This document shows, one piece after another, positions 14,076 to 22,523 of a stretch of DNA of 23,746 nucleotides (the stretch's first letter is position 1; every line of letters begins with the position of its first letter). The DNA lies in contig CAYNHT010000007.1 in NCBI GenBank assembly GCA_964397485.1, positions 1 through 23,746 of the forward strand. The letters are read 5' to 3'. Under the pieces are notes generated by a model. It ran no database searches and had not been told where the DNA came from. It was given only the letters and a program-made list of their open reading frames with translations. The stretch is from CAYNHT01 sp964397485 (GTDB lineage Bacteria; Bacillota_I; Bacilli_A; RF39; UBA660). Both the position numbers and the translations under genes were made by a program.

Positions 14076-15740
14076 ATGGATCGAATGGTAAAAGTTAATT
14101 TTAGAAATATTGTAACAAAGGAATTTCCAGCTGAAACAACGTTACTTGAAATAAGTCATAGTTTTAGAAAATATTATAACTATCCTATTTTGGTAGCAAA
14201 AGTTGATAATGATGTTGCTGGGTTAAATGAAAAAATTACAAGAAGATGTACTGTTGAATTTTGTGATCGCAGTAGTACTTCTGGTAACAGTGCATATGGT
14301 AGAAGTGTCCAATTTTTACTAATTTTAGCAATCAAAAAGGTTTTAGGCTACGATGTTGATGTCGTTATAGAAAATTCAATTGATAATGGTGTATATTGCG
14401 AGATACAAGGTGCAGAGGTTGATAAGCCAATCATTAAAAAAATCGAAAGTAAGATGCTAGAACTAGTTAAAGAAGATTTGATTTATACTAAAGTTAGTGT
14501 TTCTAGAATTGATGCTATTAAATATTTCAAAAAGAAAAAACAAATGGATAAAGTTAATGTTTTAAAATATATTAGTAATAGTTTTATTAATTTATATCGT
14601 TTAGATGATATATATGATTACTTCTACGGTGAACTTGCACATAGTACTAAAGACATTGATAGTTTCAAATTAACACATATTAAAAATAATGGATTCGTTT
14701 TAAGTTACCCTAATGTTTACAATCCAGAATGTACCCTTGATTATGTTCACCATGGAATGATTTTTGATACTTTCGTAGAATATACTAAATGGGGTAAAAT
14801 TCTTGATATAAGTAATGCTGCTGATTTAAATGCAACAGTTTCAACCGGTAAATATGATGATTTGATAATGCTTTCAGAAGCATACTTTGATAGTCAGTTA
14901 TCAAGAATAGCGGATAAAATTTATAATAATAAAGAAAATATAAAGTTGGTTTTAATTGCTGGACCTTCGTCTAGTGGTAAAACTACTACTTCTAAAAAAC
15001 TTGAAGTATTTTTAAAAAGTCAAGGTCTTAAAACACATCAAATATCAATTGACGATTACTTTATGAATCGAAGTGATACGCCAAAAGATGAAAATGGAGA
15101 GTTAGATTTTGAATCTTTAAAAGCGATTGATGTAGATTTGTTTAATAAGCATCTTACAAAATTACTTGATGGAGAAAAAGTTTTAATGCCAGAATATAAT
15201 TTTGCTCTTGGTGAAAGAGAATATAAGAAAAAATGGTTACAATTAGGTGAAAATGATATAATTATTATTGAAGGGTTACATGGTCTTAATGAAGAATTAA
15301 CTATGTCCGTAGATAGAAGAAATAAATATAAGATTTATATTAGTCCTTTGACTCAGCTTAACATAGATAATCACAACCGTATTCATACGAGCGATACTAG
15401 AAAGCTACGAAGAATAATAAGAGATAATAAGTATCGTGGATATAATGCCGCTGACACATTAAAGATGTGGAAAAAAATTAGAGAAGGTGAAGAAAAGTTT
15501 ATTTTTCCTTTCCAAGATGATGCTGATACGATTGTTAATTCAGCATTAGTATATGAATTGGGTGTTTTAAAAACCTATGCTGAACCACTTTTGTTTTCGG
15601 TTAATGAAGATGACGAAGCATATCCAGAAGCACTGAGGTTAATTAATTTTTTAAGAAACTTTCTACCTATACCTAGTGATAATGTTCCAAAAAATTCAAT
15701 TTTAAGGGAATTTATAGGTGGTAGTTGTTTCCATAACTAA
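14076..15740 (+). CDS. TGS-domain uridine kinase-like nucleoside kinase
   Basis: This 554-aa cytoplasmic protein combines an N-terminal TGS domain (about 3-62), a region resembling the threonyl-tRNA synthetase second additional domain (about 70-230, with SAYGRSVQFLLILAIKKVLG), and a C-terminal uridine kinase/phosphoribulokinase-type domain (about 288-500). The P-loop is GPSSSGKTTT (296-305), followed by ISIDDYF (324-329) and IIIIEGLHGLN (395-405). The same architecture is widespread in Firmicutes, Bacteroidetes and Thermotogae and is usually annotated as a nucleoside or uridine kinase; its true substrate in most bacteria is not well established. The start ATG at 14076 has AAGAGGGA upstream; ATG 14085 is an alternative. 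gapA follows after 18 bases, so the two are probably cotranscribed. Confidence 0.85.
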   Translation: MDRMVKVNFRNIVTKEFPAETTLLEISHSFRKYYNYPILVAKVDNDVAGLNEKITRRCTVEFCDRSSTSGNSAYGRSVQFLLILAIKKVLGYDVDVVIENSIDNGVYCEIQGAEVDKPIIKKIESKMLELVKEDLIYTKVSVSRIDAIKYFKKKKQMDKVNVLKYISNSFINLYRLDDIYDYFYGELAHSTKDIDSFKLTHIKNNGFVLSYPNVYNPECTLDYVHHGMIFDTFVEYTKWGKILDISNAADLNATVSTGKYDDLIMLSEAYFDSQLSRIADKIYNNKENIKLVLIAGPSSSGKTTTSKKLEVFLKSQGLKTHQISIDDYFMNRSDTPKDENGELDFESLKAIDVDLFNKHLTKLLDGEKVLMPEYNFALGEREYKKKWLQLGENDIIIIEGLHGLNEELTMSVDRRNKYKIYISPLTQLNIDNHNRIHTSDTRKLRRIIRDNKYRGYNAADTLKMWKKIREGEEKFIFPFQDDADTIVNSALVYELGVLKTYAEPLLFSVNEDDEAYPEALRLINFLRNFLPIPSDNVPKNSILREFIGGSCFHN

Positions 15741-15758
15741 AAGAAAGAGGGTATAAAA

Positions 15759-16772
15759 ATGATTAAAGTAGCAATTAATGGATTTGGGAGAATTGGTAGA
15801 CTAGTTTTCAGAATTATGGAGGAAGATCCAAATTTTGAAGTAGTAGCAATCAATGATTTAACAGATGCTGAACAATTAGCTTATCTACTGAAGTATGATA
15901 CTAATCATCGTAACTATAGAAATGATGAAATTAGTTATGAAGGAAATTATATTATTGTTGGGAATAGAAAAATTCAAATTTTTGCGGAGATGGACCCAAC
16001 TAAATTACCGTGGGGAGAACTTGATGTAGATGCTGTTTTCGAGTGTACTGGCAAGTTTACGAGTAAAGATAAAGCAATGGCACATGTTAATGCAGGAGCC
16101 AAAAGAGTTATTATTTCTGCACCAGCAAAAGGTGATTTAAAAACTATAGTTTTCAACGTTAATGAAAAAGACTTAGATGGTAGTGAAGAAGTTATTAGTG
16201 CAGCTAGCTGTACAACAAATTGTCTAGCACCAGTTTTAGAAGTTTTAGATAAAAAATTTGGAGTAGAAAAAGGATATATGACAACTGTCCATGCTTATAC
16301 AAATGACCAAGTTATTTTAGATGTGGCTCATCCAAAAGGAATTGATTCACGTCGTGGTAGAGCAGGTGCTGCAAATATTGTTCCAACATCTACAGGAGCC
16401 GCAAGTGCTATTGGGCATGTTCTTCCAAGTCTAAAAGGAAAATTAGATGGTAACGCCTTAAGAGTTCCGACGTCTACTGGTTCTGTAATTGATTTAACTT
16501 TAGAACTTAAAAAAAATACAACTGTTGAAGAAATCAATAATACATTTATTGAAAGTCAAAATGAAACTTTAGCGTATACAAATGATCCGATTGTATCTAG
16601 TGATATTATTGGTTCACATTTTGGAGCGCTTGTTGATGGTCTTTCAACGAGTGTTCTAGAAGTAGATGGTAAGCAATTAGTTAAAATAATTGCATGGTAC
16701 GACAATGAAATGGGTTATAGTGCCCAAATGGTTAGAGTAGCTAAACATTTATATAGTCTAATGAAAAAGTAA
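15759..16772 (+). CDS. gapA: Glyceraldehyde-3-phosphate dehydrogenase, type I
   Basis: GAPDH oxidises glyceraldehyde 3-phosphate to 1,3-bisphosphoglycerate in glycolysis. At 337 aa it is full length. It shows the Rossmann NAD motif INGFGRIGRL (6-15), Asp33 (consistent with NAD use), the catalytic SAASCTTNCLAP with Cys151, a TVHAYTNDQ segment carrying the catalytic His, and the C-terminal WYDNEMGYS. AGAGGG lies before the ATG. It is the main glycolytic GapA by sequence; no CggR repressor gene is next to it, unlike B. subtilis. A terminator overlapping its stop codon separates it from the prepilin gene and pgk, so pgk probably depends on other promoters or read-through. Confidence 0.97.
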   Translation: MIKVAINGFGRIGRLVFRIMEEDPNFEVVAINDLTDAEQLAYLLKYDTNHRNYRNDEISYEGNYIIVGNRKIQIFAEMDPTKLPWGELDVDAVFECTGKFTSKDKAMAHVNAGAKRVIISAPAKGDLKTIVFNVNEKDLDGSEEVISAASCTTNCLAPVLEVLDKKFGVEKGYMTTVHAYTNDQVILDVAHPKGIDSRRGRAGAANIVPTSTGAASAIGHVLPSLKGKLDGNALRVPTSTGSVIDLTLELKKNTTVEEINNTFIESQNETLAYTNDPIVSSDIIGSHFGALVDGLSTSVLEVDGKQLVKIIAWYDNEMGYSAQMVRVAKHLYSLMKK

Positions 16773-16791
16773 GAATTTCTTACTTTTTTTT
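16764..16791 (+). terminator. Intrinsic terminator overlapping the gapA stop codon
   Basis: AAAAAGTAAGA (16764-16774) pairs perfectly with TCTTACTTTTT (16778-16788) around a 3-nt loop, followed by further T. The stop codon (16770-16772) is in the 5' arm. Confidence 0.85.
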
Positions 16792-16799
16792 GATTATAC

Positions 16800-16828
16800 T
16801 TGAATAATAGTCAAAAAAAGTATAAAAT
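16800..16828 (+). promoter_or_regulatory. SigA-type promoter of the prepilin-GLUG gene
   Basis: TTGAAT (16800-16805), a 17-bp spacer and TAAAAT (16823-16828). The start codon is 24 bases after the -10, giving this gene independent expression right after the gapA terminator. Confidence 0.7.
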
Positions 16829-16851
16829 AGATATGTGAAGATAGGTGATTT

Positions 16852-17796
16852 ATGAAGAATAAAAAAGCTTTTACAATGGTAGAATTAATGGGAGTAATTG
16901 TTATATTAAGTTTAATTTTAATAATTGCTATTCCTACTATTATTGATACGATGAAATCAAGTGATAAAAAACAAAATGAGTCTTTTTTAAATAATCTATA
17001 CATTGCGGCTGAAGCTTATGTAGAGAGTAATATTGATATGTTTAATTTAGAGGGGCAGGATGCAAAAGATTATGTTTTGGTTACTGAATTGATAGATAAT
17101 GCCTATCTAAGTGGCAATTTAATTAATCCAAATACCTCTTCGCCTATAAAAATGGAATCATCAATTATTGAGATTCAAAAAGATGAAGATGGAATTATTC
17201 AGTATAACTATATATATAGTGGGTTAAATAATCTTGTTACAATTGATAATATTGAGAGCCTAGTTTTATTGGCAAAATCAGTCAATAGTGGTGACTCAAA
17301 AGAAGGAATAATGTTTTTAATAACACGTGATCTTAATTTTCTAGATATCGATTCATACTCTAATCCAAATGACACTGCTTATGGCGATATAAATGAAAAT
17401 GGAACTGTTGAAACTATTATTGAAGAATTAACAACGTCAAAAGGGTTTAAATCAATTGGATCGAATGATAATGAATTTAAAGGTACTTTCTATGGACGAA
17501 ATAAAAAAATAATTAATTTATATATTAACCGTCCTGATGAAGATGATATTGGATTGTTTGGAAAAGTGTCATCCGGGTTTATTAATAGTGTAAATATTAA
17601 AGATGGAAATGTAACTGGAAATGATCGTGTCGGGTTATTAACGGGTTCTATTTATCTAGGTACAGAGATTCAAAATATTCAAACAACAGGTCATGTTAGT
17701 GGTTACGGGGTTTCTCTAGGTGGAATTGTTGGATTAAATGATGGTTCTACTATATCTAACTCAAATACAAGTGCTAATATAAATACATTACAATAA
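16852..17796 (+). CDS. Type IV prepilin-like protein with GLUG adhesin repeats
   Basis: The N-terminus is a type IV prepilin signal: short basic leader MKNKKA, cleavage expected between A6 and F7, mature FTMVEL with the conserved Glu5 (E11), then a hydrophobic helix (about 12-30). Ala rather than Gly at -1 is less common but accepted by prepilin peptidases. Residues about 40-65 continue the pilin helix. From about 120 on the protein is not pilin-like: a segment with FKSIGSNDNEFKGTFYGRNK and IINLYI leads into three GLUG-type units (about 232-257, 259-283 and 289-310; IGLFGKV, VGLLTGSI, LGGIVGLN), the repeat of M26 peptidases and large adhesins. The protein ends soon after the third unit. At 314 aa it is large for a major pilin and could be a minor or tip pilin. 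It sits between gapA and pgk with its own promoter; no assembly genes are in the window. Confidence 0.85.
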   Translation: MKNKKAFTMVELMGVIVILSLILIIAIPTIIDTMKSSDKKQNESFLNNLYIAAEAYVESNIDMFNLEGQDAKDYVLVTELIDNAYLSGNLINPNTSSPIKMESSIIEIQKDEDGIIQYNYIYSGLNNLVTIDNIESLVLLAKSVNSGDSKEGIMFLITRDLNFLDIDSYSNPNDTAYGDINENGTVETIIEELTTSKGFKSIGSNDNEFKGTFYGRNKKIINLYINRPDEDDIGLFGKVSSGFINSVNIKDGNVTGNDRVGLLTGSIYLGTEIQNIQTTGHVSGYGVSLGGIVGLNDGSTISNSNTSANINTLQ

Positions 17797-17847
17797 ATAA
17801 ATATAATAGAAATATAAATTATAATTATCTGTGAAAGGGTGGTTTAT

Positions 17848-19032
17848 TTGAAAAAAACAATTAGAGATTTTGATATAACTGGTAAAAAGGTTATAATAAG
17901 ATGTGATTTTAATGTTCCTATCAAAGATGGAATTATTACTGATGATAATCGTATCGTTGAAAGTTTGCCAACTATTGAGTATGCAATTAATAAAGGAGCC
18001 AAGGTTATCCTAATGTCTCATTTAGGAAGAGTCAAAACAGAGGAAGATAAACAAAAAAATAGTTTATTGCCAGTTTCTAAAAGACTTAACGAACTTTTGA
18101 ATAGAAAAGTAACATTTGTTCCTTATACTCGTGGTAAAGAAGTTGAAGAATCTATAGATTCAATACTTAATGGAGATATACTATTACTTGAAAATACAAG
18201 ATATGAAGATATAGATGGTAAGTTAGAAAGTGGTAATGACGAACAATTAGGAAAGTATTGGTCATCATTAGGAGATGTATACATCAATGATGCCTTTGGA
18301 ACAAGTCATCGTAGCCATGCCTCAAATGTAGGAATTGCTTCTAATTTACCAAGTGGTGTTGGATTTTTAATAGAAAAAGAATTATTAAACATGGCTGATA
18401 TAATAAGCAAACCAGAGCGCCCTTTTACTGTTATTTTAGGAGGATCTAAGGTTTCAGATAAAATAGGTGTTATAAGTAATCTTGTTGAAATAGCTGATTA
18501 TATATTAATAGGTGGAGCAATGAGTTACACTTTTCTAAAAGCGAAAGGAATAGAAATTGGTAAATCACTATTAGATGAGGAAATGATATCTTTTTGTAAG
18601 GAAATGATAGATAAATACCCTAATAAGATAATCTTACCAGTAGACACAGTATGTGCAGATAGTATAAGCGATGGCGCAAAAGTTAAAGTATGCTTAGTTG
18701 ATAGTATAAATAGTGAGGACATAGGTCTCGATATAGGTCCTCTAACAGTAAATTTGTTTAAAAAATATTTAGATGATAGTAAGACAATTATATGGAATGG
18801 CCCAGTTGGGATGTTTGAAATTGAGAAGTTTGCTAATGGTACTAAACAATTATGTGAAATAATATCGAAACTGGATGTCACTTCTATTGTTGGCGGTGGC
18901 GACACTGGAGCAGCTATTATTAATCTAGGATATAAAGATAAATTCACACATATTTCAACCGGTGGTGGGGCATCATTGAATTTATTAGAAGGGAAATCCC
19001 TTAGTGGGATTGAAGTGATCGATGACATATAG
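17848..19032 (+). CDS. pgk: Phosphoglycerate kinase
   Basis: PGK transfers the acyl phosphate of 1,3-bisphosphoglycerate to ADP. The 394 residues contain VIIRCDFNVP (15-24), SHLGR (57-61), LLLENTRY, NDAFGTSHRSHAS, VILGGSKVSDK, WNGPVGMFE and the nucleotide-binding GGGDTGAAI near the end. The start is most likely TTG at 17848: it gives the family N-terminus KKTIRDFD and has AGGGTGG 5-6 nt upstream, whereas GTG 17839 lies inside that ribosome site. The coding end overlaps the next gene by 11 bases. pgk leads a tight run of five genes ending in tpiA. Upstream is A/T-rich with no clear promoter, and no terminator is seen after the prepilin gene, so read-through from that promoter is possible. Confidence 0.95.
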   Translation: MKKTIRDFDITGKKVIIRCDFNVPIKDGIITDDNRIVESLPTIEYAINKGAKVILMSHLGRVKTEEDKQKNSLLPVSKRLNELLNRKVTFVPYTRGKEVEESIDSILNGDILLLENTRYEDIDGKLESGNDEQLGKYWSSLGDVYINDAFGTSHRSHASNVGIASNLPSGVGFLIEKELLNMADIISKPERPFTVILGGSKVSDKIGVISNLVEIADYILIGGAMSYTFLKAKGIEIGKSLLDEEMISFCKEMIDKYPNKIILPVDTVCADSISDGAKVKVCLVDSINSEDIGLDIGPLTVNLFKKYLDDSKTIIWNGPVGMFEIEKFANGTKQLCEIISKLDVTSIVGGGDTGAAIINLGYKDKFTHISTGGGASLNLLEGKSLSGIEVIDDI

Positions 19033-19441
19033 TAATTGTAAATTGATGCCAGGCATTGATTTAAATAACGAAAATTTAGTATCTAATTTTAAAAATTATA
19101 TTAAAACAATTGCAAGTGATACAATACTAATGAAAGTATTTAATAACAGTGCAGATTGTAAAAAATTTATCTTTAATTATATAGGAATTGATAATAGCAA
19201 TCCGACATTTAAAATAGACGATATTTCATTTTTAAGAAATGGTGAAAAAATAATTGGATATTTAGTATCAAGGATAAAAAAGGAAAATATCTTATCATCT
19301 TATAAAATATCCATCCAAGAATACGAATTTGATATTCCAGATGAATTCGATTTAGAACAATTGAAAAATGATTATTTAAGTAGAAGAATTAATAGTGATA
19401 TTGAGAAAAGTGATAAACATGAAGAATTTCATCAAAAGTAA
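19022..19441 (+). CDS. Conserved-looking protein of unknown function (139 aa)
   Basis: I do not recognise this family. It is a soluble protein with no signal or membrane helix, three Cys-free central strands, and two Cys near the N-terminal half (C6, C46). Predicted features are a helical first half (about 16-52), beta segments around DDISFLRNGEKIIGYLVS and YKISIQEYEFDI, and a charged C-terminal helix rich in Asp, Glu and Lys. The ATG at 19022 overlaps the end of pgk by 11 bases, and its own end overlaps the next gene by 23 bases. This packing and the continuous 139-codon frame support a real, translationally coupled gene. The ribosome site is weak, consistent with coupling. An alternative start is ATG 19046. 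Confidence 0.65.
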   Translation: MTYSNCKLMPGIDLNNENLVSNFKNYIKTIASDTILMKVFNNSADCKKFIFNYIGIDNSNPTFKIDDISFLRNGEKIIGYLVSRIKKENILSSYKISIQEYEFDIPDEFDLEQLKNDYLSRRINSDIEKSDKHEEFHQK

Positions 19442-20429
19442 AATAAATATATTAATTTTAATTATTATCACACTATTAGTCTTATATTTGTCTTTGAAAG
19501 ATGATTTTTCATCTACGATGAGACAAATATTATCTATCAATATATATTGGTTAATAATGGGAATTATATTGGTTTTTAGTTATTGGTTTTTAAGAAGTCT
19601 TGTACTTCATAGATTTGTAAATAAATTTCATGATGATTACCATTTTATGAAGGCCTTCAAATTAATTTTAGTAACACAATTTTTCCATGCTGTTACTCCT
19701 TTTGCATCTGGTGGACAACCTTATGAGATATATGCATTAAAAAAAGAAGGTATTAAATTTAGTGATGTGACCAATATAACAATTCAAAATTTTATTGTAT
19801 ATCAAATTGCTTTAGTTACTCTAGGTATAATATCTATAGTAGCAAATCATTTTTTTCATATATTTAAAGAAGTAGGACTACTAAAAGATTTAGTCCTCAT
19901 AGGATTTATAGTCAATCTTTTGGTAATTGTTGGTTTATTTATTGTTTCGTTTGGTAAAAAAATAAATAGTTTTGTTATTAATCAAGTTATAAATTTTCTT
20001 GAACATATAAAAGTTATAAAAAATAAAGAAAAAGTTTTAAATAAATGGCAAAGATACATCAATGATTTTCATAGTGGTGCTCACTCATTAATTCAAAACA
20101 AAAAAATGTTTTTTGGAACAATCTTAATTAATTTTATAGCTCTGTTATGTCTTTATTTAGTACCTATGGTAATTTTGTATAGTATGGGTAATTATACAAG
20201 TGTAAATGGATTTTTATCAATTATCTCTTGTGCATATATTATGTTAATAGGTTCATTTGTACCTATTCCGGGTGGAACAGGTGGTTTAGAATATGGCTTT
20301 ATCGCATTTTTCGGTAATTTTGTAGGCGGTAGTTCATTGAAGGCAACAATGCTTATATGGCGCTTTTTAACTTATTATTTTGGAATGATTATAGGTGCTA
20401 TAGCTCTAAACATAAAAGGAAAGGAATGA
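19419..20429 (+). CDS. YbhN/MprF-type flippase-like membrane protein (UPF0104)
   Basis: This is a 336-aa integral membrane protein with about eight hydrophobic segments (about 8-26, 41-58, 80-97, 127-151, 161-185, 218-244, 257-290, 309-331). Two hallmarks of the lysylphosphatidylglycerol synthase transmembrane/AglD-like family are present: TPFASGGQP (93-101) and, near the end, FVPIPGGTGGLEYGF. The family includes the flippase half of MprF and proteins linked to glycolipid and lipid-linked sugar translocation. Direct linkage to a diacylglycerol glucosyltransferase-like gene suggests translocation or handling of membrane glycolipids, but this is inference. The ATG at 19419 is preferred over GTG 19395 because it gives a proper basic N-terminus. 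It starts within the previous gene and ends in TGA, 4 bases before the next ATG. Confidence 0.85.
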   Translation: MKNFIKSKINILILIIITLLVLYLSLKDDFSSTMRQILSINIYWLIMGIILVFSYWFLRSLVLHRFVNKFHDDYHFMKAFKLILVTQFFHAVTPFASGGQPYEIYALKKEGIKFSDVTNITIQNFIVYQIALVTLGIISIVANHFFHIFKEVGLLKDLVLIGFIVNLLVIVGLFIVSFGKKINSFVINQVINFLEHIKVIKNKEKVLNKWQRYINDFHSGAHSLIQNKKMFFGTILINFIALLCLYLVPMVILYSMGNYTSVNGFLSIISCAYIMLIGSFVPIPGGTGGLEYGFIAFFGNFVGGSSLKATMLIWRFLTYYFGMIIGAIALNIKGKE

Positions 20430-20433
20430 TAAA

Positions 20434-21675
20434 ATGAGAATAGGAATTTTTACAGATACATATCCCCCTTATATTAATGGTGTTTCAACCAGTATAGTCA
20501 TGTTACAAAGAGCGTTAGAAAAAAAGGGCCATGAGGTTTTTATTGTTACGGTAAATAGTGAGAATTTAGGTTATAAATTTGAAAATTCAAACAAGGTAGT
20601 AAGAATACCAGGAATACCGGTTGGTATATATGATTATCGTTTAACAGGAATATATCCTTTAAGAGCTATAGAAATAATAAAAAAATGGGATTTAGATGTT
20701 ATTCATTCACATACGGAATTTGGAATAGGAACTTTTGCTAGAATAATAGCAAAGCAATTTGATATTCCATTAGTTCATACGTATCATACTATGTACGAAG
20801 ATTATGTTCATTATCTTACGAAGGGGTATTTTAATGGGGCCAGCAGAAGAATCGTAGAATATTTAACTAAGTTTTACTGTGATAAAACAGCAACAGAATT
20901 AATAGTTCCAACTAAAAAAACTTACGATTTATTTAAGGAAAAATACAAAGTAGATCGTAGTGTTCATATAATTCCAACAGGTATAGAAATTGATAGATTT
21001 TATAAAGAAAAATATGAGAAAAAAGAATTAGAAGAATTAAGAAAAAAAATTGGAATTAATAAAGATGATTTTGTTATCCTTTTTGTCGGAAGACTAGGTA
21101 AAGAAAAGAGTGTCGATTTATTAATTGATTCGCACACTCATTTTGTGAAAAAACATCCAAATGTCAAACTACTAATAATTGGGGATGGACCCGACATGGA
21201 GACATTTAAAAAAATGGTTGTCAAAAGTAAGTTAACCGATAAGGTAATCTTTACTGGTAAAGTCCCTTGGGAAGAGGTTCCAAAATATTACCAATTAGCA
21301 ACTATATTTGCAACTGCATCTCGAAGCGAAACGCAAGGACTTACAGTAATTGAAGCAATGGCGGCATCAGTTCCAGTTGTTGCAGCAGATGATGAGAGTT
21401 TTAAAATGATTGTTATTGATGACTTAAATGGATATCTATTTAAGAATAAGAGACAATATAAGAAAAGTGTAGAAAAATTAATCAATGATCCTGATAAACT
21501 AAAAAAGATGTGCAGACAAGCACGTAATACTTCAGAACCTCACTCATCTAAATATTTTGCAGACAACGTATTAACTGTTTACAAAATAGCAGTTGGAGAC
21601 CGTTTTACTAAAGAAAAGAAAACTTTCTTTAGTAAGTTTAAAACAGTAGTAAAGAGGGGGTTCAATGGAAAATAA
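20434..21675 (+). CDS. GT4-family glycosyltransferase, probable 1,2-diacylglycerol 3-alpha-glucosyltransferase
   Basis: This 413-aa enzyme has the GT-B fold of family GT4. The N-terminal Rossmann half shows FTDTYPPYINGVSTSI (6-21) and HSHTEFGIG (91-99) with HTYHTMYEDY (115-124). The C-terminal half shows FVGRLGKEKSVD (217-228), IGDGPD (249-254) and the sugar-nucleotide E-x7-E motif ETQGLTVIE (E299 to E307). The TYPPYINGVSTS start and HTYHTMYEDYVHY block match the monoglucosyldiacylglycerol synthases (MGS/LafA-like) of Acholeplasma, streptococci and Listeria, which make glycolipids for the membrane and for lipoteichoic acid anchors. The basic C-terminal tail (about 390-413) could aid membrane binding. 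It lies 4 bases after the flippase-like gene and overlaps tpiA by 11 bases. Confidence 0.85.
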   Translation: MRIGIFTDTYPPYINGVSTSIVMLQRALEKKGHEVFIVTVNSENLGYKFENSNKVVRIPGIPVGIYDYRLTGIYPLRAIEIIKKWDLDVIHSHTEFGIGTFARIIAKQFDIPLVHTYHTMYEDYVHYLTKGYFNGASRRIVEYLTKFYCDKTATELIVPTKKTYDLFKEKYKVDRSVHIIPTGIEIDRFYKEKYEKKELEELRKKIGINKDDFVILFVGRLGKEKSVDLLIDSHTHFVKKHPNVKLLIIGDGPDMETFKKMVVKSKLTDKVIFTGKVPWEEVPKYYQLATIFATASRSETQGLTVIEAMAASVPVVAADDESFKMIVIDDLNGYLFKNKRQYKKSVEKLINDPDKLKKMCRQARNTSEPHSSKYFADNVLTVYKIAVGDRFTKEKKTFFSKFKTVVKRGFNGK

Positions 21676-22402
21676 AAAAATAGTAGTTGGTAATTTAAAA
21701 ATGAATATGACAGTAGATGAAATTAGTACCTATTTAAAGGAAGTAAATAGTAAAATTTATAGTCCTAGGGTAATTATTTGCCCTACTAGCATATATATCC
21801 CATATTTTTTGAAACACCGTTACAAAGTTGGTGTTCAAAATGTATTTTTTAGAAGTTCTGGAGCATATACAGGAGAAATTTCCCCAGAGCAGGTATCTAG
21901 TATGGGTGTTAATTATGTTATCATAGGTCATAGTGAAAGAAGAATGTATTTTGATGAGAATGATACTACAATCAATAAAAAAATACATGAAGCTGTTAAA
22001 CACAATTTAAAAGTTATTGTTTGCATAGGTGAGACTAGTGAAGAAAAAAATCTACTAAAAACAGATCGTGTTTTGAAAAGACAATTAATGAATGGTTTAA
22101 AAGGGCTAGATGAGACAATGTTTGATAATATAATCATCGCATATGAACCTGTATGGGCAATTGGAACAAATGTTGTTCCAACTAGTAAAGAGATAAAAGA
22201 TACTGTTGATTATATTAAGATGATTGTTAATAACATATATAATGGATTTAATGTAAATGTCTTATATGGCGGTAGTGTAAATGATAAAAATATTAAAGAA
22301 TTAAACAAGATAGAAAACCTTGGTGGCTTTCTTGTCGGAGGCGCATCAAACAATGCTGAAAAGTTTTTAAAAATCATAGAAGAAGTTGTTGTAAATCAAT
22401 GA
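21665..22402 (+). CDS. tpiA: Triosephosphate isomerase
   Basis: TPI interconverts dihydroxyacetone phosphate and glyceraldehyde 3-phosphate. All catalytic residues are present: N10 and K12 (GNLKMN), H89 (IGHSERR), E161 (AYEPVWAIGT, with the loop-6 hinge) and the phosphate-binding LYGGSVN and GGFLVGGAS. The usual NWKMN motif has Leu in place of Trp at residue 11, an uncommon but non-catalytic change. At 245 aa it is near the family length. AGAGGGGG lies about 5-7 nt before the ATG, inside the end of the glycosyltransferase gene, so translation is coupled. It is the last gene of the pgk run. No clear terminator follows. Confidence 0.96.
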   Translation: MENKKIVVGNLKMNMTVDEISTYLKEVNSKIYSPRVIICPTSIYIPYFLKHRYKVGVQNVFFRSSGAYTGEISPEQVSSMGVNYVIIGHSERRMYFDENDTTINKKIHEAVKHNLKVIVCIGETSEEKNLLKTDRVLKRQLMNGLKGLDETMFDNIIIAYEPVWAIGTNVVPTSKEIKDTVDYIKMIVNNIYNGFNVNVLYGGSVNDKNIKELNKIENLGGFLVGGASNNAEKFLKIIEEVVVNQ

Positions 22403-22440
22403 CTTTTTTTTACAAAAAACGACATATACAGACAAAATTA

Positions 22441-22484
22441 GATGAATTTCACTCTAGTATATATTGAATAAGATGTGCTATAAT
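22441..22484 (+). promoter_or_regulatory. spo0A promoter region: candidate SigH and SigA elements
   Basis: TGCTATAAT (TG at 22476-22477, TATAAT at 22479-22484) is an extended -10 for SigA about 40 bases before spo0A. ATTGAATAA (22463-22471) fits the SigH -10 (RnnGAATww), with GATGAATTT (22441-22449) as an imperfect -35 at a 13-base spacing. B. subtilis spo0A also has vegetative and SigH promoters. Confidence 0.4.
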
Positions 22485-22523
22485 TAAAATACGTGATGCA
22501 GTACTTTGAGAAGGGAGAAAAAT

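Noticed and set aside
18525..19028. 167-codon minus-strand frame opposite pgk
   Set aside because: It is the shadow of a strongly conserved gene and has no family resemblance, promoter or ribosome site.
22380..22430. Possible terminator after tpiA (TTGTAAA with TTTACAA)
   Set aside because: The T-run lies inside the loop instead of after the stem and the pairing is weak, so it does not have intrinsic terminator form.
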